NCBI GenBank assembly: GCA_034401795.1
Contig: CM067370.1
Location: 66,213,188-66,277,187, forward strand
Direction: 5' to 3'
Source of the DNA: Chaetoderma sp. LZ-2023a
Taxonomy: Eukaryota; Mollusca; Caudofoveata; Chaetodermatida; Chaetodermatidae
DNA: 64,000 nucleotides
Shown here piece after piece: positions 29,736-42,239 of the stretch. Within the stretch, counting starts at the first letter, position 1. Every line of letters starts with the position of its first letter. Under the pieces are notes generated by a model that searched no databases, was not told where the DNA came from, and saw only the letters and a program-made list of their open reading frames with translations. Made by a program: the position numbers and the translations under genes.

Positions 29736-30170
29736 ATCGCTTCCAGATGAAAGACAGACAGGAAAATCAGGCCTTGAACTAAATTGAAGGTTACTCCTAG
29801 GTGGTGAAATTTTGAGAAGAAACCAGACTTAATTTTTGAAGATTTATGATCCATCCTAGATGGCAAGAAAGATGACAGACTACTGGGATGACGTCTTCTA
29901 CAAGAGCACAAGACCTTTCTTTTAGCAACGAGTCGTCGATATAAACATGTAGATGGATCGACTGATGATGCAGAATGCCTTCCACGGCCATAACTAGACG
30001 GGTGAAAGGTAAGGGAGCCATGGTCAGACCGAAAAGCATAGCTCTGAATTGCCAGACTTGACCCTGATACGCGAACCTCATGAACGTTCTGAAAGAGAGA
30101 TGAATCGGAACATGGAAGTATGCGTCCTTTAGGTCGATAGAAGCCGTCCACATGCCTGTCTCCAGGCTTG
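29736..30170 (-). pseudogene. Reverse transcriptase remnant of the decayed DIRS element
   Basis: Carries SIDLKDAYFHVPI, LFGLTMAPLPFTRL and the catalytic YIDD (about 29935). A frameshift follows at about 29797. RT similarity stops at about 30165, giving a truncated 5' end. Confidence 0.82.
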
Positions 30171-30391
30171 AAATAATAATAGCTAAATATAGTACATCAT
30201 GGACAGTACATTTGTACATTTTAAATCAATAGTCCCCATATACTGACTTTATCAAGGCTAATGAAATCTCTCAACCTGGGTTTGACCATGATCTTCTAGC
30301 AATATTCCTTTGATGGTTTTCTTGTAAAATTTAACTTTTATGTTGATGTACATGTATGATTATATACTGTTATTTGTGTATGTTAATACAG

Positions 30392-30504
30392 GGAGATAGC
30401 AATAGTGAATATGTGATAGAGACGCCAAGTGCTGTGGAGCGAATGGCCTGGATGGTTGCGATTAAAACGTGTGTTGCTGAAGATAAAGGCCATACACAAG
30501 AAGG
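30392..30504 (+). CDS. SH2B: SH2B-family adaptor, exon with the end of the PH domain
   Basis: Acceptor TTAATACAG, donor GAAGG|GTACAT. Starts in phase 0 and leaves 2 nt. The peptide SEYVIETPSAVERMAWMVAI is the last strand and C-terminal helix of the PH domain, with the conserved Trp in MAWM. The reading frame joins exactly to the exon ending at 25712 and to the one starting at 43473. Confidence 0.82.
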
Positions 30505-32451
30505 GTACATAGAGATAAAAAAAATTATGTAAATTAGACTGCCTTGCTTACGTTCAGTTCTATTGATGTGTAGGTTGTTGTTGAAGGACTCTTGGCAATA
30601 TTAAATATATAGAATCCGTATGTATTTAGTTTTTCAACATACAGAAAAACCTGCTCAAAATAAGTTATAGCTCCTATTCATATTCTGCATATAAATATCT
30701 ATGATGTAAGCTAACCGTAGGAAAAGTCATTGCCTCATCTGATCCTACAGCCATAATACAGTAGATAATCTGCCCTATCAATTAACCCTTTTGTGGTCAA
30801 GCCTACCAAAACCCGCCTGTGCAGTGATTTGCAGGCTCAGAGAAGACTATTTTTGAAAATCTACAACTTGAGTGCCTGGCTTGATGAAAGACTAATAGCC
30901 ATTCAGTACTGTGAGCAAATACTTGAAGCAGGGTTAACACAAATTTGAAACATAATTTTGCCATCGGTCCTTGAAAGTGATTGAATTTGAAATTTGCTTT
31001 GAAAACGACGTGAAAGAAGCAGTAAGTCTTTGAAAAGGACTTGAAAATGTGTTTTTCCCAAGATAGGCAAAAGTTGCATACAATATAGGAATACTGATTA
31101 CCATACAGTACTTCTGGAGACTGCATTTCACAACATCTAATTTGCATAATTTCCTGCACCCCTAAAGATAGCCCAGTTAGAGTCCTTGAAAACATGAGAT
31201 AGAGTCCTTGAAGTCCTTAAAAATGTATGAATGAATCGGTCAAATTTCTCTATGAACCATGTAAAATGTTAAATGTACAATGATAGTGTAACATGGCTAT
31301 TTTCCACCTTTATAAGAACACTGGGGATTAGCTGGGTGGAAATAGCTCCGCTACGCTTCAGGATGAGACGACAGGTGAAGACACTAATAAATAATACGCA
31401 AGATCGTTCTTCAAATGTTACTGAGATTAAACTTTTAATGATTCGAAACTTTGCTTCAAAATATGTACTGGTGATATTAAACTGTACAAACACTATTTTC
31501 CTATGCTTACTTCTCTCTATCTATCTGTCTTTAACTATATCTCTAGCTCTGTCTCTCACGGTTTCTCTCACTTATTCTATCTCACTGTTTGTGTCTGTCC
31601 TTCTCCACATTCATGCTCATTTTATAACTATCTAAGCAAACAAACACAAAACAAGTTTGAAATATTCAAAGCGTGTCAGAAACAATTTCTAAAGAACAAC
31701 TCTAAAAACTTGCTATTACTTGCTCCATATATTTATGCATTAAAATTAAATACGAATTATTACCGATTTCATTCTCTATACATGGTGATAACATGGTTAT
31801 TGAAATAAAATGAAAAATGATGATTATTTTGAAAACAACCTGAAAGAAAGTTGTTATACCAAAGACAGCAACAACTTTCAGTCAAATAATTTTCAAAGTA
31901 CTCAACAGGCCACATGTCATAATTCCATGGAACCTGTTTGTTCTACTTCAGTATGAACTTCAGAATGAAAAGTGTTTAGCCAGCTTAAGGATCAGTTTCT
32001 AGTACAGTACAGCACAGAAATAATTTAACATGTTGACAAAACAGAATAAAACATACCGTTGACTATTTTGAACCCAACTGTATTAGAAGACCTCGCTGCC
32101 CAAGGCAGCTTTTGTCTATCAATCGAATTATGCACAAAATACCTAACAGAACATTTGTTACTAACAAGTTTCTGTTTGCGTTTTTTTAATGCAATTTGTT
32201 ATACTTCTGAGCTACACTGTATATCGGCAATATTATGAAAAGTTTGTGAATTAAAAATGTCCAAAACAAGATATATCCAGCAAGCTGGCACTGGTAATTA
32301 TGCGTCTATTGTGAATGCGTCTATTGTTCTAGTTGTGTATAGTAAAGAACAATCACGCTTGACTACACATGGTTTCTCCTGTACTGACAGGGAGCACTGA
32401 ATACTGTTGAATGAGCGGATTTTGCGATAAATTATAATTCCACACATTTTT
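30505..32451. other. SH2B intron, non-coding part
   Basis: Fragments of the GCAGACCAAG foldback family near 30783-30900 (starting TTAACCCTTTTGTGG), and a foldback with TTTGAAAACAACCTG / TTATTTTCAAA arms at 31829-31905. No gene seen. Confidence 0.5.
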
Positions 32452-34790
32452 AGCTCACCTGGCCTGAAAGGCCAAGTGAGCTTATGTCGTGGCGATCGTC
32501 CATCCGTCAACTTTTAAACGACTTCTCAAGAACCGCTGGGCCAATTTCAATTATATTTGGCCGGAAGCATCCTTAGGGCATAGGGATCCAAGTTTGTTCA
32601 AATGAAGCCAATTGGCCCGGTGGCCATCTTGGATTTTGGCCAATTTTTAGAAGCGTCTTTAAAAATCTCCGAAACCGGGATTGAAGGAAACCTCATGAAA
32701 TATGATCTAGGGCAAGAGCTCAACCAAGTTTGTTCAAGAGAACTTAATTGGTCAAATAGTTCAGTGGCCAGCTTGGTTGACCTGGTTTTAGCGAAAATAA
32801 CTTCTCCAGAACTGTTGAAGGGATCGGGCCGAAATTTGGCAGATATGATTAGGGACTAAGGGCCAGTAAAGTTTGTTCAAGAGAAGTTGATCCGTCAAAA
32901 AACATAGCTGCCGTGGGCCAATCAAAATATAGCATGTTTTGATGGATTTTGAGGCCGAAATTGGTTTTATATAGGCTTTTGTGTATTCTGATCTCAAATT
33001 TGCAATTTTAGAAACTGTCAGATAAACGGTTTGGCAGCCATCTTGGATAATTTTCCCGTCAAAAGCTCCCATACTAAAGCAATGGGAAATTTAAAATATC
33101 TTCTTCTCGAGAAGTACTGGGCCGATTTCAATTATATTTGGCATGAAGCATCATTAAGGCATAGAGATTCAAGTTTGTTCAAACAGACCCAATCGGCCAA
33201 TTTGACCGGCGACCATCTTGGATTTCGGCCAATTTTTAGAAATGTATTTAAAAATCTTCTCCCAAACCGTTAGAGGGATCGATTCAGAACTCATGAAATA
33301 TGATCTAGGGTAAGAGCTGAATCAAGTTTGTTCAAGGGAACTTGATTGACCAAATGGTTCAGCGGCCATCTTGGATGACCTAGTTTTCACAAAAACAACT
33401 TCCGCAGAACCACTGAAGCGATCAAGCCAAAATTTGTTATATATAATTAGCACCTAAGGGTGATTAATGTTTGTTCAAGAGAAGTTGATTCGTCAAAAAA
33501 CATGGCCACATTGGACCAATCAAAATATAGTGTGGTTGGCAGCCATATTGCATTTTTATATTTGATGGATTTTGAGGTCGAAATTCATTTTATATAGGTT
33601 TTTGGGTATTCTGATCTCAAATTTGTAATTTTCGACTCTGTTGGATTATGGTTTGGTAGCCATCTTGAATCATTTTCCCGCCAAAAGCTTCCATACTAAA
33701 GCAATGGGAAATTTGAAATGTCTTCTCGAGAACTACTGGGCCAATTTGAATTATATTTGGCAGGAAGCATCCTTATGGCATAGAGATTTCATTTTGTTCA
33801 AACGAAGCCGATCGGCCAATTTCGCCTGTGGCCATCTTAGATTTCGGCCAATTTTTAGAAATCGCTTTAAAACCGTTTGAGGGATCAATTCAGACCTCAT
33901 GTAATATGATCTAGGGCAAGAGCTCACTCAAGTTTGTTCAAGGGAATTTGATTGAACAAATGGTTCAGCGGCCATCTTGGATGACCTCGTTTTCGCAATA
34001 CCTCCTTCCTCAGAACCGCTGAAGCGATCAGGCGGAAATTTATGATATATGATTAGGGACTAAGGGCCATTAAAGTTTGTTCACGAGAAGTTGATCCATC
34101 AAAAAAACTGGCTGCTATGGGCCTATCAATATATAGCGTGTTTGGCAGCCATATTGGATTTTTTTATTTGATTGATTTTGAGGCAGAAATTGGTGTTATG
34201 TATGTTTGTACAGATTGTGATTTCAAATTTGCCATTTTCGAGACTGTCGGATAAACGGTTTAGCGGCCATCTTTGATCATTTACCCGCCAAAATCTCCCA
34301 TACTCAAGCAATGGGAAATTTTAAATGTATTTTCGCGACATCTTGTATTTTGGTCGATTTTTAGAAATGTCTTTAAAGATCTTCGCCAAAACCATTTGGG
34401 GGATCAATTCAAAACGCATGAAATATCATCTAGGACAAGAGCTGCACCAAGTTTGTTCAAGGGAACTTGATTGGCCAAATGGTTTGGCGGCCATCTTGGA
34501 TAACCAATTTTTTGCCAAAATAACTCCAGAACCACTGAGCGGATTGGGCCGAAATTTGGGAGATATGATTGGGAACCGAGTGCCATTAAAGTTTGTTCAC
34601 GGGAAGCAGCTTAGTCAGAAACATGGCAGAAGTGGACCGATCAAAATGAAGCATGTTTGGCGGCCATATTGGACTTGCAAAAATATCCACAAACTCATTT
34701 AAAAGACTACTCCTAAACCACCTACCAACAATTTTGACAAAAATGCATAGTGCTCCAGGTGAGCTACACAGGCCCCTTTGGCCTCTTGTT
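32452..34790 (+). repeat. AGCTCACC-end repeat with ~600-bp tandem core
   Basis: Starts with a self-complementary segment (AGCTCACCTGGCC / GGCCAAGTGAGCT) and ends CCAGGTGAGC...GGCCTCTTGTT. Between the ends are at least three copies of a ~600-bp unit. The block TGGGCCAATTTCAATTATAT recurs near 32537, 33117 and 33738, and AAGTTTGTTCAAG recurs throughout. The second copy is at about 61686-62880. It is non-coding. Confidence 0.8.
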
Positions 34791-35234
34791 ATATATCCAA
34801 ATGAATAATTGCTATGCTTTGACTAGTAGACTCGTCGCAATAGCATGAGTCAATCTAAGTGAAATGTGAATCATCAGACTGTGAACCAAGCCCTAAAAGC
34901 ATTCCACCATATTATTGCATATGAACTGAATGAGGCCAGTCATTGTATTTGTATGGTACTTGATTTTAGTCCATGGGACTCCTCAAATTTCTAAAATCAT
35001 ACCGTCTTGAATTTTGAAGTTGCTATCAGGATGGTCTAGGGGAAGTTGATGTGTTTTCCATAATATCCTGGACTAATCTTGAAAAAATTAGCTTTTTGCA
35101 AATTTTTCACAACTAATCTAAGTCTGTCTGTCTGGCGCTCAGTCTGTCTGTCTGTCTGTTGGTCTCTCAAATTTTTTACATTTCTGAGAAAGAGTTGTAT
35201 GTCCAACTACCGGTATAATGCATTAGCCATTGGT
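34791..35234. other. Intronic spacer
   Basis: A short TCTG/TCTGTCTG simple repeat at about 35121-35165; nothing else recognised. Confidence 0.45.
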
Positions 35235-35340
35235 AGCTCACCTTTCCTGAAAGGCCAAGTGAGCCTATGCCATGGTGGCTGTCCATCCGTGAAATTGCTA
35301 CTTCGCCATAATGGTTTGACCGATTTCAACCAAATTTGGA
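35235..35340 (+). repeat. AGCTCACC-end repeat, left part, split by DIRS copy D
   Basis: AGCTCACC terminal hairpin followed by the first part of the ~155-bp core. The repeat continues at 42436 and ends at about 43247 with the CAGGTGAGC...GGCCTCTTGTTT terminus. Confidence 0.8.
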
Positions 35341-35520
35341 TTCTCCTTCGGTCAATACTCACCATTCTGTTACTTCTGATATACAGCTGGCCTTGACAGC
35401 TGGCTCTAGGACTATTGACTTAGAAAGCTTTACCGACTCCTTGGAACCGGGTACTCGGCTCCCAACTGCCGAGTACCCATCTACCATAGAGCTCATTCTT
35501 GTTTGCATAGCAACAAGAGC
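35341..35520 (+). repeat. Left inverted terminal repeat of DIRS copy D
   Basis: Matches 1280-1450 and pairs with 42240-42435. Confidence 0.85.
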
Positions 35521-35623
35521 TATACATGCTTTTTGCAGTGGAAATATTGAGAGATAAAAATCTAAGTCTGTGTAACTGTGATTGTGATAGCTAGTGACTC
35601 TCTTGCAAGGATAATTGGATAAT

Positions 35624-35647
35624 ATGGATACTGCCGATGATAACCAG
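35624..35647 (+). CDS. Predicted first gag exon, DIRS copy D
   Basis: ATG plus seven codons (MDTADDNQ), then GTCGTA; the frame closes soon after. It joins in phase to the acceptor TTATTTATAG at 36410-36411. Part of the three-copy pattern described for 1558-1584; the donor is the weakest of the three. Confidence 0.38.
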
Positions 35648-36411
35648 GTCGTATATTTCCTTATTATTCCATAGTTAAAAGACTTAGGTCTCTAAATTTT
35701 GTTGTGTCGCATGTTCCAATTTCTGACCCCAAAGAATCTGGGACGTGTGTTAACAACGAGATATGCCGGATGATCACCTTCTTTAACCCCAACAGGCGAT
35801 CGGCAGATATGAAAATAGGTGTTTGCTACGGTATTTGTAACACGAATATCGGCTGACGTCGTTCTCCGTAAGATCTGAGTGGGTGACGTCACACCCGTGG
35901 TGCTCGGATGTTTAGAACATTTTTTCATTAATTCGTGCATCTTGTTCTGGGTGCTGCGTACTAAAAATGGTACTAGAAAACTTTGGAATGGTCAAGTTTT
36001 GCGTGTTATCACGATCTGTTTGCAATGATCGGTGGTTTCAAAATTCTTGATTAAGATGTGTGGTCTGCGGTTTTACCGTGTGCTACAGCAGTTTGTTTAC
36101 ATTTTGCTGTTTCTTCACGTATCGTTTTGGCTTTCGTTAGGAGTATAATTTATATTGATGGTAAATATACCCCGAATGCTATGCGATATGATTCCTGGTT
36201 CCGTTATACATCCTGGAGGATCAATTATGGGTGTATTTAATGCCCGCTTCGTTCTTGTCGTTATAGTCAATGCGATCTTTGTTGTAGCGTTGCGGGGTGG
36301 GGTGCGGGAGGGTTACAGTTAATTTATGGTCAAATTATTTGAGAATTAATTGTCTGCCTTCCATCCGTGTCTCGTTCCGCTTGCTTATTGTAGGTTTGTG
36401 CTTATTTATAG

Positions 36412-38550
36412 GCCAAGCCAGCCCGGCCATCATGTGACGAGTGCCACAAGTTCGTACGGGTCCTATTTAAGGACCATGTCTGCTTTAGATGTACTGCATG
36501 TAACCTTGATAGTAGGTGTAATGTGTGTGCAGTGTGGTCCGCAGATATGATGTTGAAGTTCCTTGCCCAGAAGGATTTGGCTGGGTCTGACGTGGGGTCA
36601 GGCGGTCCGAGGTTAAATCATGGAGCGTCCGGTACGGCCGGTGGGGGCGCTCCACGTCCTCAGCTGGAGGTGGCGGAGATGGCACCGCCGGCGTGGTTTG
36701 GTCCGGCTATGCAGGGCTTTCTGCATAGCGTTCTGCCCACGCTGGTGTCGTCCCTGCTGCCGAAGGTTGTTGGGCAGTCTCTCCCCATGCTTGGTACGGA
36801 CCCTGTCCTTGGACAGGGTTCTGGACTGGTTACCGAGGGAGCCATCTCGTACGGCCCCCTGGCAGTCCCGTCGGGCTCCGGCCTGACGGGTTCTGTCTCT
36901 CTGCGGCCACCTTCAGGTGGGAGCCCGACGGGTTCTGTCTCTCTGCGGCCACCTTCGGGTGGTCCAGTAGCGGTGGCCGGTCCGTCAGGCATGGGAGCCG
37001 TCCCCGGTTTCTTCGTCTAGTGACGACTCTTCGGGGTCTGAAGACGAGGAGGCCGAGGTGGAGAGGTTGCTGCGGCCTGTGATGCCACGGGTGGAGAAGA
37101 TGGAGGTCGATTACATCCTGGACGGAACCGTCCTCCATCTGTCTGGCTTGGCGCAAGCCAGGGCAGCGGCTCCACCCGTGGTTGAGGCCAATCTGGTACT
37201 GGGCACCGGTCCCGTGATGGTTGGTGTGATGCCAGCCGACACGGTGACGGGTGTGCTGGGCCAGGCGTGGTACTCACCTATCTTGCCTGGTCCGGCGGGC
37301 AGACGTGGGGTGCCGTTGGCGTCCGTGTCTGGCCACGGTTCCGCGTCTGCTATGGGTCCGCACTGTTTTCCATGCGGGCCTACTCCATGGACTGGTGTGT
37401 TCCATGGGGTGGCGGCGGAACCGTATAGTACCAGAGTTCCTGGCGTGTCAGCCGCAGCTCCTAGCCGGGAGGCCGTGGCTGGTAGGTCCGTGAACGCGTC
37501 AACAGGTGACGTGTTCACGGGTGTGTCCTCGGAAGTAGACTGGTCGGAGGCTCTGGCTTGGCTAGCCATGGTTGACCCGTCTGTGGTTTCGGCCACGGCC
37601 GAGGAGGATGCGCCCCGTCCGTCGGTTGCATCGATTAGGACGGGGATCTTGCCCGTAGCCGGCATCCAGTCCGTTGGACTGGATCCACGGTTTATCGAGT
37701 TGCTAGAGGCTATTTTTAGCAAGCAGCTCATGACCAAGGGCCAGCTCCCTGCGGCCTCCAGGGAGGTGCGGGCAAGGTGTCATATTCCACGGGGGGAATA
37801 CGACAGGTATGGTGTGGTACCATCGGTTACGGAGGATGACCGATGGGTTCTGGGTGTCCAGAGTGCTGGAGCGGGTTGCCCCGGTCCGGCACTGGTGGAC
37901 AAGTCCCAGGCACACCATGAGGAAGTCCTGTCCCTATGTGATGAGGGTGTGAGGGCAGCTATGAGTGCTGTCAACCACTCTTATCGGTGTGGGCTGAAGC
38001 GGGGGCAGGCCACCCTGTGCCACCTGTGGCGCTTTCGTGCGTAAATGACGGCCTGGTGCTGTCTATGGACACGCTGGCAAGGGTGCAGGCGCGTGTTACA
38101 AAGTCCAGGAGGCAAATGGTTCTTGACCATATGCGTCCGGCTACGGCCATCAGGGAGCGTCTCCTTGGGACGCCCCTGACAGGTCCTAGCATCTTCGGTG
38201 GCCAGGCGCGGGCCATCCTAGAGGACACTGCTAGCATTGCGCAGAATCGGTTGGCGGTAAACTTACAGCTGGAGCTAGTGCGGCAAGCGCACGCACTATG
38301 GGCTGTAGGGAAGCCGTTGACTGTTCAACCTTCCAAGAAACAGAAGAAGCATAAAGGCAAGGTGAAAGCTAAGCCTAGTGCGGCTTCTGCTTCGTCTGGA
38401 TTTTCTCAGCCGCCGCCGGCAAAGAAAGCCAGGAAGGTTGTGGAGGCCCCTACCCTCCCCAATGTTGCGCCGGATCGCCCTAGAGGCGGGAAGGGCAAGG
38501 GGAAGGGTAAGTCCTCAAAGGGCGGAAAGAAGGGAGCGGATCGTACCTGA
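36412..38550 (+). pseudogene. gag-like ORF1 of DIRS copy D (two frameshifts)
   Basis: Begins after the predicted acceptor with an intact Cys-rich segment (CDECHK...CFRCTACN...CNVC). It runs open to a frame break near 36995-37020 (loss relative to copy B in the PxxFSS region). There is a second break at about 37985, where 11 nt of CTACTTCAGTC-type sequence is missing. The first frame also has a tandem duplication of TGTCTCTCTGCGGCCACCTT (about 36893-36960). The C-terminal part ends in a shorter basic Lys/Gly tail at the stop at 38548-38550. Confidence 0.75.
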
Positions 38551-38743
38551 GGATACGAGAGCTCCCTTCGTATCCGCCTGGACCGCACCTGTGCGACAGG
38601 AACAGCGGTGCCAGTTAGACCTGCCGAGCCAAGACCAAAATGGTTCTCTCTCTCTCGTTAAGAAAGGGGGGGGGGGGGGAGAGCGGACCGCGAGCCGGAC
38701 AACCCCGTTAGGCGTCGAGGCGTCTATAGTGGGTGGAAGGCTC

Positions 38744-40732
38744 ATGCGTTTCGTCGAGGCTTGGCGAGGGGTGACGTCAGACAGTCTGGTCCTGGGATGG
38801 TTATCCCAGGGATACATGCCGGAGTGGTGGGACTTTTCGCCACAGAATCTGTCTTTGGCACCTGTCTGGACACCCGTACCAAGGGAGCCAGACAAGTTAG
38901 AAGCCGTTCAAAAGGAAGTGTCGGGTTTGCTTCTGAAGGGAGCAATAAAACCAGCAAACCAGAACACTTCAGGCTTCTATTCAAATATGTTCCTTGTCCC
39001 CAAGAGCACAGGGGGATGGAGACCCGTACTCAATCTGAGGCCATTAAATTGGTTTATCCATACGCCTCGGTTCCAGATGGAAACGCCGAGGTCGGTAATG
39101 GCAGGGTTGAGGAAGGGAATGTGGTGTGTATCGATCGATCTGAAAGATGCATATTTCCACATTCCAATGAACAGGAGTTGTCACAGGTTTCTGAGATTTG
39201 CGTTTCAGAATCAAGTATGGGAGTTTATTGTTCTCCCGTTTGGCCTGTCGACAGCTCCAAGGGTTTTCACAAGAGTGGTCCTTGCGGTGACAGCGTTTCT
39301 CAGAAAAGAGAACGTGGCGCTACACACCTACATAGATGACTGGCTGATCAAAGCAGACTCGGCAGCCAGGTTGGACGTGGATACTGCTCTGACTCTGAAG
39401 TTACTTTCAGATCTAGGCTGGATAGTCAACAAGGAGAAATCCGAGTTGACACCCACTCAACATTTCGTTTATTTGGGGATGCGATTCGATCTCGAGGAGG
39501 GCAGGGTTTATGCATCAAAGCCCAGAGTGGTGTCTCTGTTAGCCATCCTCAAGAGTTTTCGAGTGGGAAACCACATTCAGGCGAGGCGGTTTCTTCAGAT
39601 GCTGGGCATGATGGTCTCCATGGAGCAGGTGATCCCGTACGCTGCTCTAATGCGAAGACCTATCCAGTTGTATCTGATGTATCTGTGGAAACAGAGAACA
39701 GAACCCCTGTCAAAACTGGTGCCAGTTTTGGAGCCAATAATGTCGCATCTTGTATGGTGGAAAGAGCATCAGAATCTCCTAGTAGGGGTTTCGCTGCACC
39801 TACCCCACCCCCAGCTATCCGTGTACACGGATGCATCGCTGGAGGGGTGGGGGCCGAGAGCACCAGGTCTCGGGCACATGGACTCTCCAGGAGAGTCAGC
39901 TGCATATCAATCTGTTGGAAATGATGGCAGTGGAACGGGCGTTGGAAGAGTTTCTTCCGATGATCAGGGGCAAGGTGATATTGATACGGTCGGACAATTC
40001 GACGGTAGTATCATACATAAATCGCCAACGCTGTGTATCAAAGTGTGGCACTTGATTCAATGGTGCAGGAATTACTCGGTTGTTTTGAAAGCAGCTCACA
40101 TTCCTGGGCGATTGAACATTCTGGCGGATGCTTTGTCTCGCAGACAGAGAATTCTGCCAACAGAATGGTCCCTCAACCCTCCAGTTCTACGAAGGATCTT
40201 CGAGCATTGGGGCAAACCCAACGTGGACTTGTTCGCCACAAGGGAAAATGCTCAAATCATGACTTATGTCTCGCTGATTCCAGATCCAAATGCCGTCGAT
40301 ACAGACGCTCTGGCGATAAGCTGGAGAGGGATGCACACTTACGCGTACCCACCCACCATTCTTCTGCCGAAGGTATTGGTGAAGATCAGGGAGGAACCGT
40401 GTCTGGTCCGGCTAATAGCGCCATATTGGCCCAGCGGGGCGTGGTTCACGTATCTGCTGGTGGAAAACCCGGTGCAGTTGCCCGAGATTCCGAACATAAT
40501 CTCCCAGACCAAGGGACGCTTCCTACACGAGCGTCCCGAAATGTTCAAATTGACTGCGTGGATGTTATCAAACAACGTTCCACGTCGGAAGGTTTTTCTC
40601 GACAAGCTGCTGATTTCATTGCGGCTGCGAGAAGGAGGTCAACCTTCAAGTCATATAACAACAAGGTTAACAGATTTGCAGACTTGTGTGAAGAAAAGGG
40701 TATTGATACCTTTCAATCCACTATTCAGCTAA
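38744..40732 (+). pseudogene. RT/RNase H of DIRS copy D, RNase H scrambled by paired deletions
   Basis: The RT domain is intact (LKDAYFHIPM, LPFGLSTAPRVFTR, YIDDW at about 39329). At ~39855 an 8-nt deletion shifts the frame and at ~40028 a 19-nt deletion restores it. About 58 residues, including the RSDNS catalytic aspartate block, are therefore read in the wrong frame. The total loss is 27 nt, so the ORF stays open to 40732. The ATG used in copy B is ATA here (38726); the next in-frame Met (38744) is given as the start, and the frame is open back to 38378. RT may work; RNase H should not. Confidence 0.85.
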
Positions 40733-41577
40733 TAGCAGACTTTCTATGTGAGCTGTTCTTCTCAGGACTAGCTCCCGTCACAATTGCTGGATACAAGTCA
40801 GCTTTGGCATCAGTTATCCCTTGTCTAGCCAACAGGGATAGTCCAGAGGTGGCCCAGTTAAATGTGATGGTGAAGGGAATGAGCAATCTCCGACCGAGAC
40901 AACCGGTAGTCATTCCAGCCTGGAGTCTATCTTTAGTGCTTAATGTACTGGCCAAGCACCCTTTCGAACCATTGCGTTCGGCTAGTCTAAAGCATTTGAC
41001 TCTAAGGGGGGTCTTTCTATTGGCAGCTTCCTCAGCTAGAAGGCGCAGTGAGATCCTTGCGCTTTCGGCAGAGAGGGACCGATTTATTGTCTCCGGAGAG
41101 GGTCTGCGTCTTCTGCCAAGAGCAGAGTTTATGTCAAAGAATCAATCTTTGAGATATCCCGTCAAACCGATCATAATACCGAAGTTAACAAGGTTTGATC
41201 GTGATGCCAGTGTCTGGTGCCCGGTCCGTGCTTTGACTAAGTACAGGAAACGGACTGACTCGTTACGGTCGAACGATAGACATCTGTGGATCTGCCATAA
41301 GAAGCCTTATGGCGCCGCATCCATGGATACTATCTCTTGTTGGGTAGTCGAATGCATTCAGACTACTCATGAGATGGTGACTGGGCACCAGGTGCAAGAC
41401 GCAAGGGCACACGATGTTAGAGGAATAGCCGCCTCGACCACCCTTTACAGTGGTGTTCCGTTAGAGGACATCATGGCCGTTGCACAGTGGCACTGTGAGT
41501 CCTCATTCATGGATTACTATATGTGGGATGTGTCAGACTCAGCCAATCCACTCGCTTTAGCTGTTTTGAAACGATAG
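40033..41577 (+). CDS. DIRS ORF3: tyrosine recombinase, copy D
   Basis: 514-codon open frame overlapping the end of the RT/RNase H gene. The core has ARRRSTFKSYNNKVNRF, ARRRSEILALS, RAHDVRGIA and QWHCESSFMDYYMW, so all expected catalytic residues (R, H-x-x-R, H/W, Y) are present. The first ~190 codons overlap RNase H and are probably not part of the folded recombinase. Compared with copy B there are scattered substitutions only. Potentially active. Confidence 0.85.
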   Translation: MYQSVALDSMVQELLGCFESSSHSWAIEHSGGCFVSQTENSANRMVPQPSSSTKDLRALGQTQRGLVRHKGKCSNHDLCLADSRSKCRRYRRSGDKLERDAHLRVPTHHSSAEGIGEDQGGTVSGPANSAILAQRGVVHVSAGGKPGAVARDSEHNLPDQGTLPTRASRNVQIDCVDVIKQRSTSEGFSRQAADFIAAARRRSTFKSYNNKVNRFADLCEEKGIDTFQSTIQLIADFLCELFFSGLAPVTIAGYKSALASVIPCLANRDSPEVAQLNVMVKGMSNLRPRQPVVIPAWSLSLVLNVLAKHPFEPLRSASLKHLTLRGVFLLAASSARRRSEILALSAERDRFIVSGEGLRLLPRAEFMSKNQSLRYPVKPIIIPKLTRFDRDASVWCPVRALTKYRKRTDSLRSNDRHLWICHKKPYGAASMDTISCWVVECIQTTHEMVTGHQVQDARAHDVRGIAASTTLYSGVPLEDIMAVAQWHCESSFMDYYMWDVSDSANPLALAVLKR

Positions 41578-42081
41578 TTAAGTGACCACACTGCTCTTCT
41601 CCCTTTTTTCACTTTGGTAAGAAAAGAATTTAAAGCAGACATGGTCGAGCGAGAGGTTGTCAACCAGATTGTGTCACTGATGGCCGGACCAGTGAATGGT
41701 TGGAGGCGGTACGTCTGGAGTCCATTTATCATGAGCTAATTCAAGATTGAGAGTTTTTTGTATTATGTCTATATATCATGTTCATTCATCTTATATATTC
41801 ATGCTCATTCCCAGGCTAATACATGTGTATATGCAAAGAGCAGTTAACCCTCTTGGCATATTTGTGTTTTCAGGCGAGATGCATGTTCGTGAGTTCTCTC
41901 CCTTTTCTTAGTAGAAAAAGGGGGTGGGGGGGGGGGCAGTGATGCGAATGTGATTCGGTTCCGTTAACTTGACGGTCCTTTTTAGGTGTCCATTAGTGAA
42001 GTTTTAAGTCTAACTCTTTCTCCAAGGGGCAAAAGTAGCATTTATGGCTTGCCCCTTCCCACCAGCTCACTGACCCAATCT
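41578..42081 (+). other. 3' non-coding region of DIRS copy D
   Basis: Homologous to 7504-8001, including the CTCCCTTTTC...GAAAAAGGGGG hairpin with a G-rich run interrupted by one T (about 41897-41936). Confidence 0.6.
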
Positions 42082-42186
42082 GGTGTATATCAGAAGTAAC
42101 AGAATGGTGAGTATGGATCGAAGGAGAATGAAGGAAATGTAAATTTCCCTTTCTCCGAGATCTAACAATACTCACCATTCTGTTAC
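42082..42186 (+). repeat. ICR of DIRS copy D
   Basis: Complement of left and right ends. The right-end half reads GAAGGAAATGTAAATTTCCC, the exact complement of this copy's own variant terminus (GGGAAATTTACATTTCCTTC), not of the family-typical one. Confidence 0.9.
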
Positions 42187-42239
42187 GGACCCAGCCTCCC
42201 AGCCCCACGGAGGCAAGCCATGGATTTCTCTTGTTTGGT

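Larger units (their letters stand above)
27848..30170 (-). mobile_element. Decayed DIRS-type element of a different lineage
   Basis: Minus-strand remnants in the order RT (high coordinates), RNase H, recombinase (low coordinates). The proteins are clearly DIRS-like but differ strongly from the + strand family, for example HVPIHLSFRTFMRF against HIPINRSWHRFLRF. No gag, terminal repeats or ICR were recognised. Frameshifts, including one at a C run near 29428, show it is old. It sits in the SH2B intron, opposite to the gene. Confidence 0.85.
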
